A program made the position numbers and the translations under genes. A DNA stretch of 33,869 nt from Actinomycetes bacterium. Lineage in GTDB: Bacteria > Actinomycetota > Acidimicrobiia > Acidimicrobiales > RAAP-2. This document shows, piece by piece, positions 7,901 through 15,490 of this stretch (position 1 is the stretch's first letter; each line of letters begins with the position of its first letter). The notes under the pieces are model-generated. The model was not told the origin of the DNA. It searched no databases and saw only the letters and a list, made by a program, of their open reading frames with translations. The stretch lies in the NCBI GenBank assembly GCA_021779855.1, contig JAJXZW010000017.1, positions 1 through 33,869 of the forward strand, read 5' to 3'.

Positions 7901-8596
7901 TCATAGGAGGTGGTGCTGGGCGAAGTGGCGCAGTTCGCCCTGGAGGGTCTGGGGGTGGGAGTGGTCGGCGGCCGCTAGCTCGCGCAGGCTGCGTCCCTCG
8001 AAGACGCGCGCGTAGGTGAGTCGCGCGAGCCGGGCGTGCGGACCGGTCGCGAGGTCGCTCAGGCGGGTGAGCAGGGGCGAGGACTCGGCGGCGGGACGCT
8101 CGAGGTCGAGCCGGCCCACGTCACGCGCGGCCTTCTCCTTGAGCAGCCACCGACGAAGCCGGCCCCGCAGCGCGGAGAGGAGGTCGGGTGCCGCGTAGGG
8201 GCGGGACTGGCCGGCCCAGTCGAGGACCAGCTCGCCGAGTAGCGAGACCGCGATCGCAACCGTTTCGGAGGGCTCGTCCACGATCCCCTCGCCGAAGCGG
8301 AGCTGGCGACACACGCCGACGAGCCCGGGGAGCAGGGTCTGGACGAGCGCGCGCTGGATCGAGCGGTCCCGGGCCTCCTCGAGGAGGGCCCGCACGACGG
8401 CGGCGCGCTCGAGGACGGTGCGGGCGGAGCGAGACTCGCACAGCGTGACGACGTCGAAGAGGTCCGTGCATCCCTCCAGGGTGAGGCCGGGGTGCCGGTC
8501 GGCGAGGCGCCGGCAGGCCGCCCGGGCGGCGGGGTCGCGGCCGGTGTGTCGCCACTCGGCGCGCATCTCGGAGAGCAGGTCGTGGTGGTGGTTCAT
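7901..8596 (-). CDS. Hypothetical protein, sigma-factor-like helical protein
   Basis: This 231-residue, mostly helical protein is not confidently assigned. The middle (ALVQTLLPGLVGVCRQLRFGEG) recalls the core helices of sigma-70 region 2. The C-terminus (YARVFEGRSLRELAAADHSHPQTLQGELRHF) looks like a helix-turn-helix comparable to region 4, but the usual signature residues are weak. The ATG at 8596 was chosen over longer starts because GGTGGAG lies about 7 nt upstream. It is first in a minus-strand unit with the Ser/Thr-rich protein and the membrane BTAD regulator, 58 bp apart, which supports a regulatory role. It may be a degenerate sigma factor or an unrelated helical protein. Confidence 0.55.
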   Translation of the reverse strand: MNHHHDLLSEMRAEWRHTGRDPAARAACRRLADRHPGLTLEGCTDLFDVVTLCESRSARTVLERAAVVRALLEEARDRSIQRALVQTLLPGLVGVCRQLRFGEGIVDEPSETVAIAVSLLGELVLDWAGQSRPYAAPDLLSALRGRLRRWLLKEKAARDVGRLDLERPAAESSPLLTRLSDLATGPHARLARLTYARVFEGRSLRELAAADHSHPQTLQGELRHFAQHHLL

Positions 8597-8718
8597 GGAC
8601 TCACTCCACCGCGGGCCACGCACCACGGGGCGACCCCGTCGGCTCCCCCGTGCGCGCCACGTCCCACGCCGACCAGGGTGACCCTGCCCGTTCACAGCGC
8701 GGCGCACAGCGCGGGTCG

Positions 8719-8730
8719 TAGGCTGCGCCC
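8719..8730 (+). promoter_or_regulatory. Putative leaderless -10 box (TAGGCT)
   Basis: TAGGCT at 8719-8724 ends 6 nt before the GTG at 8731; no Shine-Dalgarno is present in between. It probably drives a leaderless transcript of the small acidic protein gene. Confidence 0.45.
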
Positions 8731-9096
8731 GTGGACATCGAGGCCTTCTACGAGCAGAACGAGGCGCGGCGCGAGAGCGCCGAGCTGGAGTACGGCGACG
8801 AGTGGACCGACGCCGCCGGCAACCGCTACGAGCTCGCGTGGGTCGAGGACACCGGCGAGCTCTACCTCATGGTCGAGCCCGACGCCGTGGTGACCGAGGA
8901 CATGTTCGGCGACTTCCTCCTGTCGGACGAGCCGGTGGGCGAGCTCCAGGTCGTGGTCGTGGCGACGGTCCGCTCCGAGGATGACCTCGAGGACCGGCTC
9001 GCCGGATGGGAGAGCCACATGGGCGAGGCCAACTCGCTGCGCTGGTTGCACGAGCGCCTGTCGACGACGGTCGATGACCTCGACGACGTGGACTGA
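8731..9096 (+). CDS. Small acidic protein, unknown function
   Basis: This 121-residue, strongly acidic soluble protein is rich in Glu and Asp and ends in TTVDDLDDVD. It has no signal peptide, membrane segment or motif I can name. The pattern (hydrophobic strands such as YELAWV, LYLMVEP and LQVVVVATV between charged helices) suggests a small alpha/beta fold. The GTG start follows TAGGCT by 6 nt. It is monocistronic, between divergent and convergent neighbours. Confidence 0.7.
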   Translation: MDIEAFYEQNEARRESAELEYGDEWTDAAGNRYELAWVEDTGELYLMVEPDAVVTEDMFGDFLLSDEPVGELQVVVVATVRSEDDLEDRLAGWESHMGEANSLRWLHERLSTTVDDLDDVD

Positions 9097-9103
9097 GCGT
9101 CGA

Positions 9104-9478
9104 CTAGAGGTAGGGCGTCGAGGAGTCGGCGATCGAGCACATGCGCGTGAGCGTCGCCACGAGGTTCTCGAGTGGCACGCGCTCGGCCTCGTTGATCGTG
9201 GTCATGAGTGGGTTCCAACTGCCGTCCGACGACGTGGCGCGCGCGGCCGCCGGGGTGCCCTTCAACAGCACGGCCACGGCCCGCGAGCGCAGCGTCGCGC
9301 GTCGCGCCCCCGAGAGGCCGGGCGCGTCCGAGCGGGCCTGCAGGGCGAGGGCCCGGTGGACGTAGACGCAGCTCGCGCGCGCGTCGGCCACCGCGCCCCC
9401 GGTGCCGCAGGCCGACAGGCCGAGCGCGGCGGCGGAGAGGGCGACGGCGACGAGGGCGGCGCGGCCTAGGCGAGCCAC
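9104..9478 (-). CDS. Small predicted lipoprotein
   Basis: This 124-residue protein has a lipoprotein signal: a short Arg-containing start, a hydrophobic core (AALVAVALSAAALG) and the lipobox LSAC with the lipidated Cys at residue 24. The mature part is about 100 residues with two further Cys (in ASCVYV and RMCSIA) that may pair. No family is recognised. The GTG at 9478 was chosen because it gives a proper signal peptide and overlaps the stop of the upstream gene by 13 nt, implying co-expression with that conserved protein. Confidence 0.72.
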   Translation of the reverse strand: MARLGRAALVAVALSAAALGLSACGTGGAVADARASCVYVHRALALQARSDAPGLSGARRATLRSRAVAVLLKGTPAAARATSSDGSWNPLMTTINEAERVPLENLVATLTRMCSIADSSTPYL

Positions 9479-10023
9479 GAGTCCGCGGACTGGAGCAGGA
9501 AGTCGCTCACGCTGCGTCCGCGTTCGAATATGTCGCACAGTGGGTCCTCGCCCTTGGCGACTTGGCTCAGCGAGATCGCCCGCCGGGCCACGATCGAGAT
9601 GCGTCGCTCGGAGCCCTCGGTGGGCGACTCGAAGGAGTCGGTGGCCGTCACCTCGAGGGGCATCTCCAGCCCCCCGATTGGCGCCAGGTCGATCGCGAGG
9701 CGCAGCAGGTCCGGGCCGTGGGGCATGGGCGGGAGGCTCCAGGTCAGCACGAGCGGGAAGTGGTACTCGTCGGGCGGGTCCACGTCGTCGGGCAGGCCCA
9801 TCACGGCGTCCTCGAAGGCGAGCAGGGTGCGCGGGTCCACGTCGAGCTCGATGTGCAGGTCGACCGGTCCGCCGCAGCCGTCCTCGGGGTGCAGGTCCAC
9901 CTCCCAGGCCTGGCGCAGGGAGTAGGTCTCGACGAAGTGGCGCTCGTCGTGAACGTGGAAGCCGTGGGTGACCGCGTGGTCCTTGAGGTCGGCGACGAAA
10001 CCGGCGACGTCGATGGCGGCCAT
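9466..10023 (-). CDS. Conserved cytoplasmic protein of unknown function
   Basis: This 185-residue soluble protein has no motif I can assign. It contains His- and acid-rich stretches (HDERHF, DLHPEDGCGGPVDLHIELDVDP), then a strand-rich middle (FPLVLTWSLPP, LEMPLEVTATD), and ends QSADSWLA. The ATG at 10023 is supported by a TAACCT box (10036-10031, minus strand) ending 7 nt upstream, the spacing typical of leaderless starts here. The gene overlaps the lipoprotein gene downstream. Confidence 0.72.
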   Translation of the reverse strand: MAAIDVAGFVADLKDHAVTHGFHVHDERHFVETYSLRQAWEVDLHPEDGCGGPVDLHIELDVDPRTLLAFEDAVMGLPDDVDPPDEYHFPLVLTWSLPPMPHGPDLLRLAIDLAPIGGLEMPLEVTATDSFESPTEGSERRISIVARRAISLSQVAKGEDPLCDIFERGRSVSDFLLQSADSWLA

Positions 10024-10062
10024 CGACCCCAGGTTAGTCGCCGGCTGGAATAGCGTTGGCCC

Positions 10063-10794
10063 GTGCGCGACACACTGCTCGACCCGTTGCGCGCGTGCGC
10101 GCGCGAGATTGCCCAGGTCGTGCGCCCGGGCGAGCGGGCTGGCTACTCGGGACTGCGCGAGACCCAGTACCATCTCGACGTCGCCGCCGACGAGGTCGCG
10201 GTGCGCGTGCTGACCGGCGCCGGCTTTCGTGTGGTGAGCGAGGAGTCCGGGGTCACCGGCGTCGGCGACTACACGGTCGTCGTCGACCCGATTGACGGCT
10301 CGACCAACTGCGACCACGGCATCCCCTTCTACGCGACCAGCCTGGCCGTGGTGGGCGCCGGCGAGGTCGTCGCGGGCCTCGTCGTCAACCAGGCCACCGG
10401 CACCACCTACGAGGCCGAGCGGGGTCAGGGCGCCACCCGTGACGGGACACCGATCGCCCCGAGCACGGTCGTCGCCCTCGGCCGTGCGGTGGTGTCCTTC
10501 TCGGGCCTGCCCGCACGCCACCTCGGGTGGGCCCAGTACCGCGCGCTCGGTGCCGCCGCCCTCGAGGTCTGCCTGGTCGCCGATGGGTCGCTCGACCTGT
10601 TCAGCGTCGCTCGCCGCTCGACGCTGCGTCCGTGGGACTACCTCGCGGGGCTGCTCGTAGCGCGCGAGGCCGGTGCCGTCGTCGCGGAGTGGGATGCCCG
10701 GGAGCTGGTGACGACCGAGCCCGTCGCCCGCCGACCCCTGGTGGCCTCGACGGCCGCCCTCCTCGACGAGTTTCTCGCCCTGGGCGTGCCCTGA
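10063..10794 (+). CDS. Inositol monophosphatase family phosphatase
   Basis: This is a metal-dependent phosphatase of the FIG/IMPase superfamily, acting on small sugar or inositol phosphates, histidinol-phosphate or PAP. The 243-residue protein has the metal-site Glu in SEESG (near 65-69), the signature DPIDGSTN (76-83) and the C-terminal WDYLAGLLVAREAG (about 192-205), which supplies the third metal-binding Asp. The exact substrate is not readable. The GTG start lies 6 nt after a TAGCGT box (10051-10056). The divergent gene at 10023 shares the 39-bp spacer. Confidence 0.9.
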   Translation: MRDTLLDPLRACAREIAQVVRPGERAGYSGLRETQYHLDVAADEVAVRVLTGAGFRVVSEESGVTGVGDYTVVVDPIDGSTNCDHGIPFYATSLAVVGAGEVVAGLVVNQATGTTYEAERGQGATRDGTPIAPSTVVALGRAVVSFSGLPARHLGWAQYRALGAAALEVCLVADGSLDLFSVARRSTLRPWDYLAGLLVAREAGAVVAEWDARELVTTEPVARRPLVASTAALLDEFLALGVP

Positions 10795-10826
10795 CCACGG
10801 CGCGGGCCTGCCGGTCCTAGGCTCTC

Positions 10827-12548
10827 GTGATTCTCGACACGACCGACGCCCCCGCTCCCGCCGTGGACGGCGTCCCCGCCGAACCGGGCGAGCCGGCGAC
10901 GACGGCGATCCGACTCGCCTGGACGTTGGTGGGCTTCGCCCTGCTCTCGACGGGGGTGAACAACTGGGGGGCCTGGTCGACGTGGCCGGGCTTCGCGGTG
11001 GTGAGCCCCTGCCTGACCCTGGCCGGGGCGGTGGTGATGGCCCTCGCCTGGACAGCACCGGCGCGCCATTGGGTGGCCTTCGAGTCCGTCGTCTTCGTCG
11101 CGGCGCTCGTGGCGGTGGTCGCGGTGAACGCGCCGCTGCTCGCGGCGAGCGCGCACTTCTCGACCGACGCGGCCGCGTTCAACCAGCGCGCGGCCGTGCT
11201 CGCCCTGCACGGTGTCGACCCCTACCGGGTGGCCTTCCACGGCACCGGGGTCCAGCTCGACCCGGCCGCCGACTACTGGACCTACACGCTCAACGGTGGG
11301 CACGTCGACCACCTGTCGTACCCCGCGGGCTCGTTCTTGTTCGTCGTGCCCTTCGTCGCCCTGGGGCTGACCCACCTCACGACCGACTGGGTCGACCTCG
11401 CCGCGTGGCTCGCGTCGGCGGTCGCGCTCTACTGGCTCTCCCCGCGGCGGGTGCGCTGGCTGGCGCCCCTGTTGGTGCTGGCGACGATGTTCACACCGCT
11501 CTTCACCTTCGGCGACACCGACGCCCTCTACGTCCCCTTCTTGATCCTCGCCGCGTGGCACCGCGAGCGCTTCGTCGACGCGTCGGCGCCACGGGCCCTG
11601 CGCTGGCTCGCTCCATTGGCTCTGGGGGTGGCCTGCTCGATCAAGCAGACGCCGTGGTTCACGGTGCCGTTCTTCGCGATGGGGGTCGGTTACGCGGCTG
11701 CCGCGGCCGGTCGGCGGGCCGGGCCGGCCGTCGTCCGCTACCTCGCGCTCGCGGCGGTGCCCTTCGCGGTGCTCAACCTGCCCTACGCGCTGTGGGACCC
11801 TCGGGCCTGGCTCCACGGCGTCCTCCTGCCGCTGCGCTCACCGCTCGTCCCCGACGGCCAGGGGCTCGTCTCGCTCGTCACCCACGGCGTCGTGCACGTG
11901 CTGCACCCCGGCGACCTCCAGCTCGCCGGGGTGGTCCTGGTGGCGCTCCTGGTCGTGGCCTACCTGCGCTGGCCCGATCGACTCGAGCGGACGTGGCTGT
12001 TCGTACTGCCGCTCGTCCTCTTCGTGCCGAGCCGATCGCTCTCGACCTACCTCGTGGACTTCACGCCGGCCGCCGTCGCCGGGGTCCTGAGCGGTGGTCC
12101 GACCCCCCGGGGCCCCCGGCTAGCGAGGCGGGTGGCCCGCCCGGCGCTCGCCGTCGGCGCGCTCGGCGCCGCGGCGTTCGTGGTGGTGGCCTTCACCGCC
12201 TCGCCGCTCTCGGTGCGGGTCGACCGAGTCGTCGCCATCGATCACGCCCAGTTCCTCGGGCCGGTGACCCTCACCCTCGTCAACGACGGGACGAGCGCCC
12301 TGCACGTGCACGTCATCGCCGAGGTGGGCGCGGGCCACCCCGTCGGCTTCTGGCGTCCCCGCTCGGGGAACGGGGTCGTCGGGGCCCACGTGACCGAGCG
12401 CGTCACCTTCGTCCCGCCTCGCTTCCTCCTTGCCCCACGCCGCGGTGAGTCCTGGCTGATCGAGGTGATGAGCGCGTCACCGGCCCTCGTCGTGACTACG
12501 CCGCCCCTACCGTGGCGGCGTGGACCCCGAGTTGGCCGATCGGGGTGA
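10827..12548 (+). CDS. Polytopic membrane protein, GT-C glycosyltransferase-like
   Basis: This 573-residue integral membrane protein has about ten or more hydrophobic helices. The first extracytoplasmic loop after helix 3 contains FSTDAAAFNQRAAVLALHGVDPYRV, the acidic-loop plus substrate-loop layout of GT-C lipid-linked glycosyl/mannosyltransferases (GT87/DUF2029-like). A C-terminal soluble portion (about 470-560) with beta-like strands follows the last helix. The donor and acceptor are unknown. The GTG start has TAGGCT only 3 nt upstream, closer than for other genes here, so the true start could be a few codons downstream. It ends 36 bp before tRNA-Val. Confidence 0.7.
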   Translation: MILDTTDAPAPAVDGVPAEPGEPATTAIRLAWTLVGFALLSTGVNNWGAWSTWPGFAVVSPCLTLAGAVVMALAWTAPARHWVAFESVVFVAALVAVVAVNAPLLAASAHFSTDAAAFNQRAAVLALHGVDPYRVAFHGTGVQLDPAADYWTYTLNGGHVDHLSYPAGSFLFVVPFVALGLTHLTTDWVDLAAWLASAVALYWLSPRRVRWLAPLLVLATMFTPLFTFGDTDALYVPFLILAAWHRERFVDASAPRALRWLAPLALGVACSIKQTPWFTVPFFAMGVGYAAAAAGRRAGPAVVRYLALAAVPFAVLNLPYALWDPRAWLHGVLLPLRSPLVPDGQGLVSLVTHGVVHVLHPGDLQLAGVVLVALLVVAYLRWPDRLERTWLFVLPLVLFVPSRSLSTYLVDFTPAAVAGVLSGGPTPRGPRLARRVARPALAVGALGAAAFVVVAFTASPLSVRVDRVVAIDHAQFLGPVTLTLVNDGTSALHVHVIAEVGAGHPVGFWRPRSGNGVVGAHVTERVTFVPPRFLLAPRRGESWLIEVMSASPALVVTTPPLPWRRGPRVGRSG

Positions 12549-12560
12549 GTGCGCTAACCT
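12532..12560 (+). promoter_or_regulatory. Promoter of tRNA-Val
   Basis: TTGGCC at 12532-12537 and TAACCT at 12555-12560 are separated by 17 bp, a good sigma-70-type arrangement. Transcription would begin near 12567, about 18 nt before the mature tRNA. The -35 box lies inside the end of the preceding membrane-protein gene. Confidence 0.65.
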
Positions 12561-12584
12561 GCTGACTCGGCCGGCGCCGTGCGC

Positions 12585-12658
12585 GGGCGTTTAGCTCAGT
12601 TGGTTAGAGCAGCTGACTTACACTCAGCAGGTCGGGGGTTCGAGTCCCTCAGCGCCCA
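12585..12658 (+). tRNA. tRNA-Val (anticodon TAC)
   Basis: All arms of the cloverleaf fold: acceptor GGGCGTT/AGCGCCC with one G-T pair, D arm GCTC/GAGC, anticodon stem GCTGA/TCAGC with the loop CTTACAC, and T arm GGGGG/CCCTC with TTCGAGT. The anticodon is TAC at 12619-12621, reading valine GUA codons. The discriminator is A; the 3' CCA is not encoded (ACT follows), so it must be added enzymatically. Confidence 0.97.
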
Positions 12659-12715
12659 CTCGTTGTCAGATTCACGACGTTGCTCCCGGCGAGCTCGTGA
12701 CTCTGGCATCCGCTC

Positions 12716-12723
12716 GCAATGAC
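12716..12723. repeat. Left target-site duplication of the ISL3-type element
   Basis: GCAATGAC directly precedes the left inverted repeat and is repeated exactly after the right one (14169-14176). Eight base pairs is the duplication size usual for ISL3-family elements. Confidence 0.92.
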
Positions 12724-12746
12724 GGCTCTTCCGGAATCAGCGGGGT
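12724..12746 (+). repeat. Left terminal inverted repeat of the IS
   Basis: The repeat runs from GGCTCTTCC to GCGGGGT and pairs with 14146-14168 at 20 of 23 positions (mismatches at positions 3, 9 and 14). It lies 18 bp downstream of the transposase stop. Confidence 0.9.
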
Positions 12747-12763
12747 AGCCCTCATCTGGCCGG

Positions 12764-14075
12764 TCACGTCACCACGATCGAGTGCAGTAGTCGGAAGTTG
12801 GGCTTGCCCACGTAGAGCAGCGCGCGGATCCGGAAGTTCCGGAAGTTCGTGAACCCGAAGGCGACCCGCTTGACGCGCTTGATGAGGTTGTTCATTCCCT
12901 CGGTGGGACCATTCGAGACCCGGGCCTCGTGCCAGGCGAGGATGGGGTCGAACCAGTTCTTCAGGGTCCGCGCGAAGCGGCGGACCTCGTAGGGGGCGCT
13001 GCGCGCACCGGCTCGCTCGACGACTTCGAGCAGGAGCCTCTCGGCCTCGTCGATGGTCGTCAGCTCGTAGAAGCGGGCCATCGCCTCTTTGACGGCGTAG
13101 GCGAAGGCCACCTCGCCGTCGGGGTCACCGAGGGCCAGGAGGTCACCCAGGCGGGCCTGGAGAGCCGCGTCACCGCGGGTCACCCCCATGACGAGGAGCT
13201 TGCGGGCCCGATAGAGCGGGTCGTCACGGCGACCGCGGTGACCGGTCGCTTGTTGTTGGACCGGCGGCGCACCTCTCGGGGCCAAGGTGGCGTGGCGCAT
13301 GACGTGGAAGCGGTCGACGACCCTCGTCGCTGCGGGGGTGACGACCTTGAAGACGGCGTTGTAGGTCGCCGACATGTCGAGACAGCCGTAGCGGAGGTTG
13401 TCCTTGACGTGGTGGGGCTGGGCGCCGAGCCAGGCGGCGACCTCGGTGATCCCTGGTGGGCACCACGTCGATCAGCTGGTGGTTGGCCACGTCGCAGATC
13501 GTGGTCGACCAGCTCTTGTGCCTATAGGGCCCCGCGCGGGTGAAGAGCGTCTCGTCGAGCCCGATCGCGTTGGTCGCCTTCAGCCGCTTGGTGTCGGCTC
13601 TCATCAGGGCCTCGCCGTAACGGACGGTGGCGGCGTTGACGAGGTCCCAGGAGCAGTCGAGTTCGTGGGCCACGTGGCTGATCGCCCGCCCGGTGCCCAT
13701 CTGCTCGACCACCCACTTGGCGGCCCGGGTCGTCAGGCGGCAACCTTGCGCGGCGATCCGGTGGTCAGAGAGGGTGAAGGTGGCGACCGGACAGGCGGCG
13801 TTCACGCAGCTGAGGCGGTGCTTCTTCCAGCGAATCGTCATCGGCACCCCGCCAAAGGGCAGGTCCACGTAGGTGACGACGGGACGGTCCTTCACCCGGG
13901 CCCGCTCCCCACAACGCTGACACCGCCCGTCCACGACCACCTGCTCAATCGTGATCTCGCCGGCCGGGCCGCGTCGACAATAGGACAGGACCCGCACGTC
14001 TTTCAGGCCCACCAGGTGCGCGACGATCGCACTAGGGTCGGTGAACACAGGGGCGTGGAGGATCTTCTTTTTCAC
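12764..14075 (-). pseudogene. ISL3-family transposase, frameshifted
   Basis: The transposase runs from a GTG at 14075 through an N-terminal zinc-binding region (CQRCGE and CVNAACP Cys pairs), a helix-turn-helix-like region and the first part of the DDE domain (GLDETLF, then STTICDVANHQLIDVVPTR). The frame then shifts at about 13449-13454. The other frame continues through VAAWLG, RFHVMRHA, GHRGRRDDPLYRARKLL, NGPTEGMNNLIKRVKR and GFTNFRNFRIRALLY to the stop at 12764. The first frame, read on, ends at 13224. A second irregularity at 13260-13285 reads PRGAPP where family members have an EVRRR-like segment, which is present in another frame. Both sites suggest decay or sequencing errors; ISL3 transposases are normally one frame. 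Confidence 0.88.
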
Positions 14076-14085
14076 ACAAACAAGG

Positions 14086-14107
14086 CTGAAGCGCCCCTGT
14101 GCTTCAG
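14086..14107. repeat. Hairpin upstream of the transposase start
   Basis: CTGAAGC (14086-14092) and GCTTCAG (14101-14107) form a perfect 7-bp stem with an 8-nt loop just upstream of the transposase GTG, inside the IS. It could block transposase translation from transcripts entering from outside, a device known from other insertion sequences; here this is inference. Confidence 0.5.
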
Positions 14108-14145
14108 ACGTGGATGCTCGCCGGGCGTTGCTCAGCGGGCGTCGG

Positions 14146-14168
14146 ACCCCGCTGGTTCCTGAAGAACC
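14146..14168 (-). repeat. Right terminal inverted repeat of the IS
   Basis: It is the partner of 12724-12746, reading ACCCCGCTGG to AAGAACC on the plus strand. The element ends at 14168, directly followed by the second GCAATGAC. Confidence 0.9.
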
Positions 14169-14176
14169 GCAATGAC
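14169..14176. repeat. Right target-site duplication of the ISL3-type element
   Basis: GCAATGAC is an exact copy of 12716-12723. From here to the stop of the epimerase gene (14420) there are about 240 bp in which I see no gene, RNA or repeat. Confidence 0.92.
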
Positions 14177-14419
14177 ACCGTCACCGCCACGTTCGAACCC
14201 GCGGGGTCGGCTCCCGGCTACCGCCCGGTGAGCGGAATCCGTGGTCACTCGTCTGCGGGTAGACCCCTCAACTGCCGCCGTGACCTGCCCCGCTGAGTTC
14301 CGACGGCGCGCGGGGGCGTTCGTCGGCGCCGGCCCTGAACGAGCGCGCCGACAAGCCGGGGGGAAGTGTGGACGACGACGCGCGGGCGGCGGGGTCAACG
14401 TTCGGGCGTCCGGCACCGC

Positions 14420-15490
14420 TCAGGCTGGCGCAAGTGGCTCGGGCGGACGCCAGCGCACCCGGGTCGCTCGCTCCGCCTTGACGTAGCCGTGGTCCACGAA
14501 CCAGCGGGCGGAGTCGTAGAGCGCGACGTTCGCCGGGCGAGAAACGTAGCCGAGTTCGGTGCGCGCCCTCGCGTCGTCGAAGGTCATGGTTGTCGACGCC
14601 ATCTGCGCGGCCTCGAGGGGGACCCGCGGCTCACGGCGTAGGAGGTCGCCTTCGATGAACTGCGAGAGCCGTCCGGCGACCGTCGAAAAGGCGGACGGGA
14701 ACCGTCGTTCGGCTGGGGGCAGACCCGTGACGGTCGAGAGGATGTTGAGGAGGGCGGCCATGGAGATGTTGTCCCCGCCACAGATGTAGCTGCGGCCCTG
14801 CGCGCCCTTCTCCAGGGCCAGCAAGTGTCCCTGGGCCAGGTCGTCGACGTGGGCCACGTTCATCGCGGTGTCCACGAAGCCCGGGATCCGTCCGTTCAGA
14901 TAGTCGAGGACGACCTTGCCCGAGGGCGTGGGGCGATGGTCGAAGGGTCCGTGCGGCATCGTCGGCAGCACCAGGACTACCGGTGCGCCCTGGGCCGCGA
15001 GTCGCAGCACCTCGTGCTCGGCCACGTACTTGGTCTGTTTGTAGTTGCCGTACAGGTGTGACAGGTCGGCGACGTCGTCCTCGTTGGAGGGCCGGCCCTC
15101 CTTGGTCCTCCACAGTCCGAGGGTGGCCACGGTTGAGGTGTAGACGATCCGTTCGACGCCGGCGCCCGTGGCGGCGCTGATCACGTTACGGCTGCCGGTG
15201 ACGTTGATGGCGTAGAAGCTCGAGGGGTCCTTGGGCCAGAAGCCGAACTTGGCGGCCAGGTGGAAGCAGAAGCGGGCGCCGTCGAAGACGCCGTTGAGGT
15301 GCTCCGCGATGGTGACGTCGACCTCACGGCACTCCACGTCGAGGCCCTCGAGGTTCGAACGGGCGGCCCCGGGCTCCAACAGCGCGACGACGTGCGCCCC
15401 GCGCTCCAGCAGGGCCCGCGTCACCGCCGAGCCGATGAATCCGGCCGCGCCGGTGACTACGACGCGGTCGCCGGGACTGAGCGAGATCAC
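14420..15490 (-). CDS. NAD-dependent epimerase/dehydratase, HpnA-like
   Basis: This is an extended short-chain dehydrogenase of 356 residues. It has the Rossmann motif TGAAGFIGSAV near 12-22 and the catalytic YxxxK (YKQTK, about 147-151). It strongly resembles the hopanoid-associated sugar epimerase family (HpnA): GxNYKQTKYxAE, LPTMPHGPFDHRPTPSGKVVLDYLNGRIPG, VDTAMNVAHVDDLAQGHLLALEKG and SYICGGDNIS are arranged as I recall that family. Known HpnA members modify hopanoid-linked sugars or side chains. Its GTG overlaps the stop of the aminotransferase by 4 nt, so the two are coupled. No squalene-hopene cyclase lies in the window, so the hopanoid role is inferred. Confidence 0.82.
   Translation of the reverse strand: MISLSPGDRVVVTGAAGFIGSAVTRALLERGAHVVALLEPGAARSNLEGLDVECREVDVTIAEHLNGVFDGARFCFHLAAKFGFWPKDPSSFYAINVTGSRNVISAATGAGVERIVYTSTVATLGLWRTKEGRPSNEDDVADLSHLYGNYKQTKYVAEHEVLRLAAQGAPVVLVLPTMPHGPFDHRPTPSGKVVLDYLNGRIPGFVDTAMNVAHVDDLAQGHLLALEKGAQGRSYICGGDNISMAALLNILSTVTGLPPAERRFPSAFSTVAGRLSQFIEGDLLRREPRVPLEAAQMASTTMTFDDARARTELGYVSRPANVALYDSARWFVDHGYVKAERATRVRWRPPEPLAPA

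Larger units (their letters stand above)
12724..14168 (-). mobile_element. ISL3-family insertion sequence, 1445 bp
   Basis: This is a complete insertion sequence. Its ends are 23-bp imperfect inverted repeats beginning GGCTCTTCCGG (left) and GGTTCTTCAGG (right, reversed), matching at 20 of 23 positions. It is flanked by the perfect 8-bp direct repeat GCAATGAC. It holds a single transposase reading frame on the minus strand, which is frameshifted, and no passenger gene. The insertion site is 65 bp downstream of tRNA-Val. The intact target duplication argues for a fairly recent insertion. Confidence 0.93.
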
